A stretch of DNA of 64,000 nucleotides from Hymenopus coronatus. Its lineage: Eukaryota; Arthropoda; Insecta; Mantodea; Hymenopodidae. Below are positions 55,477-64,000 of the stretch, piece by piece. The translations under genes and the position numbers were made by a program. Below the pieces are notes generated by a model that was given only the letters and a program-made list of their open reading frames with translations, was not told the DNA's origin and searched no databases. Every line of letters starts with the position of its first letter. Positions within the stretch are counted from its first letter, which is position 1. The DNA is taken from NCBI GenBank assembly GCA_030762935.1, contig CM060900.1, positions 387,151,132 through 387,215,131 of the forward strand, given 5' to 3'.

Positions 55477-56472
55477 GGTAAATATTATCTGCATGAAACT
55501 TAACAAAAGTAGGAATCTTGATGGCAGGAAAAAGGAAGAATCCATCCTTTTCTTCTAAGCTTTATGATATTCGTCTTCAAAATACTTATGGTTAAAATAA
55601 TAAGTCTTGAAGTAAAAAGGGATAGCACATACCGTCTCATTTCAACTGCAGCACCTCAACTTTGCCCAGTTTGGTACTCAGTGTCGATGATATATATCGA
55701 AAATGAGGTCATTGCCCGTCTTTTGCAGTTTGCATCACCAACGAATTAAGTCCCTGAGTTGAAAGCGGCCTTTTCATTCAAATGCCGAAATGAACGCCAA
55801 GAAGATACCATCTCTGATCGACGTCTGCTTTTTCGCTTGTCCGGTGATCCATGTAAGCGTGTTTCGTTTACTAATTCCCCAAGACTATTTTAAAGTACAC
55901 ATAAGGTAGAAAGGCAATATAGCAATGTTCAGTGCTAATAGACGATATTAGCAAACTTAACATTTAAAAATGAAGAAATCATAACTAATGTGGCGAATCC
56001 TCACCTCAACATGATGTAGGCAAGGTAACAATTGACGAACTGTTTTCGACATTCAACTACCCGTTGTTTTATTCATTGTCCTTTTCTCTTCCTGTATATT
56101 TCTTACTTTCTACAAGTTTTATTTCTGAGGAAATGAATGCATTTATACAGTTTGTATAGTATTGTGAAATTAAGCAGTAAGTAACTACGATATGGAACCT
56201 CACTTTTATATAATTACCTGAATAGTAAAGATTAAATTAAAATGCCAGCGTTATTGCCGCAAACAATTCAGAGGTGTAGTCATAAGTGGTAATTGCAAAA
56301 GATAGATTAGTTTGATACAATGAGGAGTATTGAATAAAAAACATAGTAAAGCTAAGTAGCGGTAAGCTAACTCCGTATTTCTAGAAACAAAAACTATAAG
56401 GTAATATAAACGTTTGATAGTGTTTTGACCTGTAGAATATTCGCGTCTTAGAGAACGTTCTCTTGAAGGCGC
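55477..56472. other. AT-rich unique DNA
   Basis: Nothing recognised. Confidence 0.4.
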
Positions 56473-56731
56473 CGGTTCCCTTGGCCGCGCTGGCTAAAGT
56501 GCCTACCTCTGGTGCTTCGTGGCATACGGGATCGCGGGTTCGAGTCCCACCTTCGGCAGGGGTGTTTGTGTGTGTTTTTAAGGTGTGTATGGCTGAATTT
56601 GGAAGTAAAGAGCAAACGCCAACTACGTCAAAAAGGAAATATACGGAGACTGGGAAAAAAGAGGAAAAAGGAATACAGCGCCAGAGTCGCGACAAGCCTC
56701 CAGAACTGAACTTTTATTTAAAAAAAAAAAA
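56473..56731 (+). mobile_element. SINE-F, copy 2, full length
   Basis: Head with box A (TTGGCCGCGCTGGCTAAAG) and box B (CGCGGGTTCGAGTCCCACC), GGCAGGGGTGTTTGTGTG, a body with ATACAGCGCCAGAGTCGCG and a terminal 12-A tail at 56720-56731. Both promoter boxes are in good order. Overlapping plus frames of 65 and 118 codons are by-products. Confidence 0.88.
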
Positions 56732-57131
56732 GAGTAAGATTTTGTGCTGCGCTAAGGTTGGCAGGCATCGATTACTGTCAAAGAAATACAACCTGCAAAA
56801 CAAACAAACAGCTAATTAGGGGTTGTGAAGGTCGCAACTGCATCAATGCCCATGGCTGTGAAAGGGTTGGGGAACATATAGGACGTACATAGATCAACAG
56901 ACAGTGGAGTACAGTGCACGTGCATAGGTCATCATTAGATAGTACGATTGTCTCTTTAGTGACCTCCGGGCAGAAAGGAGGAGCCGGAAGCCTCGAGGGT
57001 CAACTAGATCCATAAGGCGGCACTAAGCAAAGCCTCAGTACTTAATTGTACTTATCCTAATACCGGTGCTAACCCAACACCTGTGGAGAACTCGACAGGC
57101 GTTACGATTACTCTTATGTTGGAAAATATCT
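56732..57131. other. unique DNA
   Basis: A GC-richer patch at 56930-57040 has no match elsewhere. Nothing recognised. Confidence 0.35.
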
Positions 57132-58012
57132 TATGTGTTACATTCACATGGCTTTCTCTACCTGTTCTGCAAACTTCTTACAAAGGTTTGTTCCTCTTTG
57201 CACTTCATGCTAGTCGAGATAAACATAAGAAGGATAGTCTTACTACTTGGCATAAGAAGAAGGTACATAAAGGAATACAGTAGGCTAAAACGATATCAAT
57301 TTTTTTTTAAAACCTGCCGCTATTCTAGTGTCATTGAAACTCGCTCCTTTTCATGGCCAGGAGAAAAATTAAAGAAACCGAACGACTTCCTGTTTGAAAG
57401 ATGTAAGTATTTTAAAATTGAATCAAATAACAAGGAACATCTCGAAAATGATTAACTCTAGGAAAAAGTGTATGTGATATAAATTGTGTGTGTTAACAAG
57501 ATCTACATTTTTTGTGTTGTAAGTTTTTGTCTGTCGCTTACGGTTTACCAGTTATACAAAAGTCATATGGGTTGCAGAAGTCTTCAAAAAATTCAAAATA
57601 TACATTTCATTTGTCATAAAACATTTTAAACATGGGTATCCAAATTGTAAGCTAAATTTTTTAGAAAATCACAACAACAAAAAAAGAAGAAAAACAAAAA
57701 GGATTAAATATTCCATATTAGGGTTAGTTGGGTGAGGGGGATTTTCCTTAAGACCTTCGTTTTGTATCCTTGGAAGATGCTTAACTTAAACTCCAAGTAT
57801 GGTATTTAACGGACTTTTCGTTTTTGAATTATACTGCCCAAAGACACACACACACGTCACGCTCAGACCGTTTTCTAGAAAACCTTTTTTTGACTTAAGG
57901 CATCTCATAACATATATTTCCGGTGAATTTTCGGCATTCAACTTTTGGGTGGAATATAATATCTTCTCTGTCTACTACATTCTTAATTAGTACGTGATAG
58001 AGAAAGTTAAAC
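57132..58012 (-). mobile_element. NX element, copy 5, with inverted ends
   Basis: Minus-strand copy, ~880 bp. CTTTCTCTA at 57152-57160 and its exact complement TAGAGAAAG at 57998-58006 lie near the two ends, the clearest sign of terminal inverted repeats in the family. All conserved NX blocks are present in order. A 129-codon plus frame across 57066-57455 is not conserved in other copies. Confidence 0.88.
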
Positions 58013-58084
58013 TTTTACCAACTCGCCCTACGGAGACCCTGAAACATAATGTCAAATGAAAGAAAAAGAAGAAAATTCTTGTAG
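58013..58084. other. spacer
   Basis: Nothing recognised. Confidence 0.3.
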
Positions 58085-58205
58085 GGTTCGCTTGCAACCT
58101 AGGAAAACTCCGAAAAAACCTAATTGGGCAGTGAGGTCTATCACCTTTCGGTTCCTTAATTTCCTAAATGGGAGCCACAAGCCACCTTTTTCGGTGCCCA
58201 TGGTT
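58085..58205 (-). mobile_element. SINE-D-like fragment
   Basis: AGGAAAACTCCGAAAAAACC and ATGGGAGCCACAAGCC parallel AGGGAAAACCCCGAAAAAAA and CAGGGAGCCACAATG at 9690-9790. Fragment only. Confidence 0.45.
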
Positions 58206-59153
58206 GTAATAAGCAATTAGGAAGATGGATGAGTGGATAAAGAGAATAAAAGCCAGAGATGAGCAGAATTTAGGAATACTGAAATAGAAAAGTGAGAGGT
58301 GAATCGTTCAAATAGATGTTAAAAGATCAGAAACGTTAGCTCGCATAGCAGGAGAGGGCTGTTTCATATTTAACATGCATTGCTCTGGAAGAACAACATA
58401 ATAAGAGAGGCTACTGTATGAGTTAAACAGGCTTTGCTCCATTCTTCACATTCATATTAAAAATCTAATTAGAACCCATGGGGTGTACTACGATGGATCC
58501 AGCATGGGTTAAGCATACAAGAACACATTTTCCCATAGCATTGTCCACTTAGCTTCCTCGACGACGCCTCAATCCGCTGACGAAACTGATGCAGGTGTTC
58601 ACATTTGTGCACTCAGGCGATGAACGTGATGAGGGTTTGAGATTGGAGCTGGCAAATCGAGATCCTAATCGATATTTCCTGTAATTATGACACTCTGTAC
58701 AAGAGAACATTTGTAAGGACATGTGCAGATACGTGAATGGCAAATTGAAGCGGCCAACACGTGTGCACTCTGCAGTATTCTCGTTCCAACATGTGTGCCT
58801 AATAAATTTCAGGTTATAATGTATGCTGTTCTATGAGGTTAAGCTCTTCCTGTACTCTATGTAATAGGTTTAACACTGCGTTGCAGTGTAACTTATTATT
58901 TCGTCAACACCTTGTATTAACACTAATTTAAAATCAGCACTTGGAACTTGGATATTCCCTCGATGGAGAACAGATTTGCTGTGTAAATGTTCTAATAGCT
59001 TAAAGAAACTTTTTGTTGTGACAGAAATAAAAGAGCAGGACTGACAATCATGCATTTTGCTGTTCAAAGAAATACTGGCACTTCAAGAAAGATTTTGATG
59101 TACTTCAGTTTAAAACCTGTGCACCTGTGCGTCATTATTTCATGCTCCAAGCA
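58206..59153. other. unique DNA
   Basis: Two minus frames (64 and 65 codons, at 58549-58743 and 58870-59067) have fairly balanced composition but no recognised motif. They might be chance or 3' sequence of the candidate exon at 59154. Confidence 0.3.
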
Positions 59154-59329
59154 CTAATTTCGATAACTAATTACACTCTCCTCTGAGTCCTCTGATGACG
59201 AAACACTCTCACACACATATCGGAAACAGCAAGCTTTCCAAAAGAGTTGGAACAACTTATCCGAAATTCGTTCACGTACCGCAGCTGTGGACTCGTTTTT
59301 GTATTTAGCTTGTTTTACTTTCACCTTTC
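59154..59329 (-). CDS. Candidate terminal exon with acidic tail
   Basis: On the minus strand, just after an acceptor-like ATTCATGCCTTTGCAG, the frame reads KVKVKQAKYKNESTAAVRER, continues ISDKLFQLFWKACC, and ends CESVSSSEDSEESV-ISYRN with a stop at 59154-59156. It is a 57-residue segment: a lysine-rich start, an amphipathic middle and a Ser/Glu-rich tail. The frame is also open upstream of the acceptor to an ATG at 59412-59414. Composition is unlike nearby AT-rich chance frames. No family recognised and no upstream exon identified. Confidence 0.3.
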
Positions 59330-59429
59330 CTGCAAAGGCATGAATAGTAGCACCTGATCTGATTCTTACGTTTACTTGAGGAAACCAGCATACAGCAACC
59401 ATCTGATGATACATTTGGTATTTAGGCCC
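59330..59429. other. spacer
   Basis: Upstream of the candidate exon on the minus strand; no further exon recognised. Confidence 0.3.
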
Positions 59430-59775
59430 TGGGTCTCTTTATCGTGGTAGCAGCACAACTTTTTACCAAGTGAGAGGCCCGGGTTCAATTGCCTGTATCG
59501 GTGTGGGGATTTTCCCCGTCGAGAGACCTGAACCGGAGTGTAATCAGACTCTTGAAGTCTCTGGGGTGCCAGTTGAAGAGCTACTGGAAGGAAATGTAGC
59601 GACTCAGCATTTACTGGCGGAAGGGACTCGGAGCGCTAGCCACGTCCCACCCTCCAGTACTGCACCCTAGACGCAAGACCCTGTAATGGCCAGATATTAG
59701 GAATGCGGCGGTCGGGCGATTGGCTTTGGTCCGTTTTTGAGTTGTTGCGCCGTGGAGTTTAGTTTAGTGTAATCT
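59430..59775 (+). mobile_element. SINE-B, copy 4, diverged
   Basis: Box A-like TTATCGTGGTAGCAGC, box B CCGGGTTCAATTGCC, then GAGACCTGAACCGGAGTG, GCCAGTTGAAGAGCTACTGG, CACCCTCCAGTACTGCACCC and the tail CGCCGTGGAGTTTAG. Clearly SINE-B but older than copies 1-3. Confidence 0.82.
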
Positions 59776-61375
59776 TAGTACATGGGTTCCGAATTTGCAG
59801 ACTGATTATATCTACTATGAATGAAGATAAAGAAACCAATCATCGTTTTTTATTGTAATTGGAAACAATCATTTGAGCTTTAAGCTTAACAAAGAATGAT
59901 TTACGATTGAAGCGAATTAACTTGGGTGAAGATTACTAAAGTATGACAACCTGTGATTCATTTGGAACTGGAACAAGGTGATCTTACTTTCCTAATAGGC
60001 TACTCAAGAGCGGGTGAAACTACATAGCGAATTACCCCACATAGTCTTCCCTTGCAGGATATGTAATCTATTAGGCCGCAATCATCGCCTGTCTGCTAAT
60101 TGTTAATAGCTTACTACTAGTTTGCCCTAAAAATACAAACATCTTTATATGTTAAGAAGAGGATCATTCAGAAAAAACCGCTACTTATACGTGCACTTGC
60201 AACATATCTCACTTCATTATTAAAAGTATTGCCATTTGATCAGATTTGTAGTTTACTACAGAACGCAATTAGAGTTACCTGAAGACCAGTTAGCTAAATA
60301 GCTTAATGCTATCAGTGCAACGGAACCTGTACAGCGTGCAGCTAGTTTTGTGGTTCAAGTGTTCTATGATTTTGTTTATGGACTATGTTTGTTTGGATAA
60401 GATAATACTTTTCATAGATTTGGTATAAGTTTTGTGCCCAAAATGACATTTCACAAGTTTATAAAATTACTCGTCCAGGACCACTACAGTTCTCTGGATA
60501 TAGTACGTGAAATATAAAGTTATTACAAATAATGCAAATTAAACATTTAATATATACAAAATAATGATACAGAGCTAAAGATATTTAATAGTTTAATTAA
60601 ATTAGTATCGCAATTACAGCACAAACAAGGTCAGAGGAGGCTTCTTAATAACTTCTGCAACCGAAGTCCTGGCTCTCCCCTAAATTTAAATAATCTATAT
60701 GTTTATACATTTCGGTTGGATACTGACCTGATATTGTGTAGTGAACTTGGGCAATTCTGGGGTCAAGTACTGCTCTCGCATTGGCAACCCACAATCATAC
60801 AATGGCTAGGTATGGACATGCTCTCAGGCTAACCTGGTAGGCACAGAGAATAAAGTACGATGATCTCCAACGGAACAAACCTTTTATTTTCTTCTCTACA
60901 ACAACGTCATTTATCGAAATCCCAGAAAATGCCTTGGTACACTTCCGGTTTGAAGTGTATTTTTAATCCTAATTCGAACAAAATATACCACACTCAACTG
61001 ACATTTCCTTTTATGGTGTGCGCAATACTCTAATTTTCTCACCTTTAAAACAGTGAGGGTTATACCCTTTTTACACATATGCTTTCATTTGTTATATTTT
61101 TCTGCATATTATTGTTGTATTACTATTTCTTAGACTTTATTGAAAATACTTATTTTATTATAAATAACACCAATTAAATACAGAATACATATGTAAACAA
61201 AATTTGTCAGGTTAAAAAAATCTAGCTCAGAGCTTAGTAGTAGTATACACACCTCTAAATTGCCGGCTCCTTAAAGATAAAGAAAGAACGTAGCTGAATT
61301 GCCTAGCAAAACAACCATAATTGATAGAATATCAAAGGTAGTTCTGTGTGTGGCAGTAGGTGGTAGTATTCACTA
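59776..61375. other. AT-rich unique DNA
   Basis: No repeats shared with the rest of the window and no supported gene. Confidence 0.45.
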
Positions 61376-61670
61376 ACTATACTTTTCTCCAAAACCTGAT
61401 GGCTCTCAAACGGGACCGCTCCCCTGTGCCATTGTGAAATATTTATTAGCAAACAAAAGAGCTTGTACTAGGGGTGATAGGCAACGTAGGAAAATCTCTG
61501 TTGTTTGCAGACTCGAAGACTCTGCTTGCAAGTAGAAATTCGCGCCCCATTTAAGGGATCAGTAAGTGGAAGACTTGGCAACAGTGAGGATTGGTCTCTA
61601 ACCGCAAACTAACTAAACCCAAACTTCAAAATCGCGCCGCTGGTCATCATGTTCTGGAAAATACTGTAAA
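61376..61670 (+). repeat. Rep-G, copy 2
   Basis: Partner of 18455-18752, same strand; shared blocks listed there occur in the same order. Confidence 0.7.
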
Positions 61671-63037
61671 GGGAATGCCATTTATGGTTTGAGAAGTGCA
61701 TTTTTCTCTTATTAGGTACCATTTCCGCTCTGTGTATACGAGCAGCTATTGATTCAGTGCAGAAAGCCCGTTTCCTTTGCTGAATTAGTCTCACTTTCGT
61801 TAGGATGCGCAGGAAGAACACTGACATGAAAAATGGACGCCTGTCTCATGACAAACATTATTTTGTAGTCATCGAGGTCTACCTGAACATTCTTCTTATG
61901 GCGCTTGATCCTCTGTCGCTGTCAACGCAACCGCCTTCATAAACCAACAGCCATTCGTTTCACTTAACGCAGGAACGGCGATGAAAAATGTAAACGAATT
62001 ACTGGTACCGCGCATGAATGCGTCTCTTGAGAAATAGCTGCACAAAATGCGCAATTTTATGTCAGCTATTATACGCATTTTCGTTGTCTCCACGTTTTTT
62101 CTCCTTTCGTGCATGTTTTGCATAATGATGTCTGTTTTTACATTCATAGCTATGGTGTTTAGCGTTTATGCTGTGTCATGTCGTCTTCACCACAACATGT
62201 ATAGCGGTGTTACTTCTTGCTGGGAACCTAATTGATGTAAAATGCAGGTATAAACTTCCTACTTTCTTTAGTAATAAACATATTTGTATCAGTTGCCGGT
62301 ATACTACAGGACATGCACTAATGGTCGAGACATGCAGTGGGCACTGGCACGAAGTGAGGCCATTAAGATTAGTACTGAAAACAAGATAACATAGGTTTTA
62401 TTGGTTAAATTTTCCTTTATTGTGCTGTTATAGTAGGAAAGCCAAAATTGATGAATAGTTCATGACAAATTTACAATACAAGGAAACTTTGCGGTATACT
62501 CTAAGTATGTTCATGCAATTCAGTTGGTATGGGTTAAGTCACTGCTAGAGATCAAGTAATCATATATATATAGGCATAGGAATTTCTAGGTATTTAAGTC
62601 AGCATGAAAGAAAATGCATCTGCATTACTGTCTTGTTTTAGACAGAGACGTCGCCGGTAACAAACCACCCATCACCCTCATCCCTCGTACAGTTGTAGGT
62701 GTTGTAGGCAGCACTTGTCAGACCGTGTTTACCTGCCTTTAATTCCGCTTTTTCACTGTTGTTTACCTTATTTGTGTTGACATATGGTTTGAATGAATAT
62801 AACTTAGAGCCAAGTGCTTTCGAATTCCTATTTCTGACTCATAAATTTCTTTCCAAGAGAAATTCCGTCACTACCAGTTCAAACTTTTCCAGTGTTTATT
62901 CTCTTCCACTTTCTTCTTCGTTTTCACAAATAAATTATCTTTATATTTTTTTTTCGTCAATCACTTGTTTTTATTCCCGAGGAATGTCTTTTTCCATCTC
63001 CATTCTATTCAGTGTATCTAACTACATCAGCTTTTTG
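61671..63037. other. unique DNA
   Basis: Small hydrophobic AT-driven frames near 62047-62235 were not called. 62759-63037 is open on the plus strand and runs on into the SINE-A copy, with no motif. Confidence 0.4.
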
Positions 63038-63250
63038 GGCCGCGCCGTGCACGAGTGGTTGGACCACTTCCCTCTCACCAAGACGTCCGGGTTCGCTCCC
63101 AGGCGACTGCATGTGGGATTTGTGGTGGACAAAGCGGCGCAGGGGCGGTTTTTTCGGGTTGTCTGGTTTCCCCCGCCATCACATTCCACCGGTGCTATAT
63201 CTTTATTCCGTGTGCCATCAGTGTCATCGCCTGCGGTGTCTATGTAGTAA
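63038..63250 (+). mobile_element. SINE-A, copy 3
   Basis: Head with GCCGTGCACGAGTGGTTGG (box A) and CGTCCGGGTTCGCTCCCAGG (box B), then GACTGCATGTGGGATTTGTG, matching copy 1 exactly over that block, and a CCCCCGCCATCACATTCCAC segment. The 3' tail is missing. The 162-codon plus frame running into it is a by-product. Confidence 0.82.
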
Positions 63251-64000
63251 AAGACATTGAAGTATAGTGATTCCTTCCTCACTCTTTCTAACCGTTTTAT
63301 TGTTTATCTGCATGTCCATTTTACACTCTGCAGTCTTCTACATCAACAGCGCATGCTTGCTTCTACAATATTGTAATAACTAGTTGTATTCAAATACTGG
63401 TAGCTGTGAGTGTCACGACATGATCGCCAACTATGTATGATACGCACCATGTGAACGCTACCTGCCCAATAGCTAGTGAAACAATGAAAATCGTAAGAAA
63501 CCAAAGCAAGCGAAGTACTTGCGGTGGGTTTCTGAGTGTTTTATTGAACCTCAAAGACCAAAATTAAGCTTAGGAAATCCTTAAAGTTTTTAATAGTACA
63601 ATACGGTGAGTAAAAGTGAGGAAATAATACCTAGATATATTTAATGGTAGTTGAACCAGATATATCAGAAACGGCATTGGCATCGTTATTTCGTAACTGT
63701 AAGCTTTATACCGTTATGAGGTTAAATGGAACTGTGTTGGTTGTTTAATGCTATGATTTATTATTATTTGAGCTGTTTTTGGATATGTTATTTTATGGCA
63801 AGAATTGGGGTCTGCTTTATCCAAATTTAAGCGGTTTATAATTCTATCAGTAAGTCAAGGGTGTTAGTGCCTCTTTTACTTGAAAATCTTGTGTATTTGA
63901 TGGGAAACTCTTCATTTGTAAGTTAGTCGAATTAAAATGTGTTATGACTTGAATTCTGTGAGAGAGATGTTATTCTACCCTATAATGAATTTAGCCGCTA
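63251..64000. other. AT-rich unique DNA
   Basis: Nothing recognised to the window end. Confidence 0.4.

Noticed and set aside
56463..56819. 118-codon plus-strand frame
   Set aside because: Covers SINE-F including its poly-A tail read as lysine codons.
58549..58743. 64-codon minus-strand frame with a C-x-x-C pair (FSCTECHNYRKY)
   Set aside because: Looks at first like a zinc finger, but the matching histidines are absent.
62759..63247. 162-codon plus-strand frame
   Set aside because: The second half is a SINE-A copy and the first half is AT-driven hydrophobic sequence without motifs.

Overview
This window looks like intergenic or deep-intronic DNA from a large, AT-rich animal nuclear genome, most likely an insect. 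The basis is: no bacterial-type dense coding; no complete protein-coding gene in 64 kb; many tRNA-headed SINEs; fragments of non-LTR retrotransposon reverse transcriptase; long microsatellites and minisatellites; and a short degenerate CCTAA-type tract resembling the insect telomere unit. Several SINE bodies (for example at 45590-45765) resemble repeats I associate with Orthoptera and related Polyneoptera. That placement is recollection plus inference, not something the window proves.

Layout. 1-2.5 kb: unique DNA, a truncated copy of an ~860-bp non-coding element (working name NX) and a tRNA-like SINE. 2.5-5.4 kb: a C/A-rich (CCA)-based satellite of nearly 2.9 kb. 5.4-13.3 kb: SINEs, a decayed LINE end, a second NX copy. 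13.65-14.6 kb: a diverged ~62-bp tandem repeat. 15-32.4 kb: scattered SINEs (families A-E), two long-range repeats (Rep-K, Rep-G), a second decayed LINE, a ~300-bp foldback element. 32.4-46 kb: mostly unique DNA with Rep-K copies, a foldback element split by a SINE, ATA and CT microsatellites, and a CT-headed tandem duplication. 46.8-49.2 kb: a GC-richer patch with an NRF1/EWG-like motif and a splice-donor-like site, a 94-bp minisatellite of about ten units, and a possible terminal exon. 50-58 kb: three more NX copies (one plus, two minus) and two SINEs. 58-64 kb: SINEs, a possible terminal exon, unique DNA.

The elements interact as parasites and hosts. The SINEs carry their own polymerase III box A/box B promoters and would depend on LINE reverse transcriptase; two SINE-B copies still show target-site duplications. 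One SINE-F copy sits inside a foldback element. NX copies have no coding capacity and would need an outside enzyme. The clearest candidate novelties are the NX family, the 94-bp minisatellite, the foldback element and a SINE core shared between families with different heads.

A few short open segments bounded by good splice signals (30487-30589 minus, 59154-59329 minus, 49148-49218 plus, 32712-32844 plus) could be exons of host genes with very long introns; none can be assigned to a family by eye. Family names used here (NX, SINE-A to H, Rep-G, Rep-K) are working labels for this window only.
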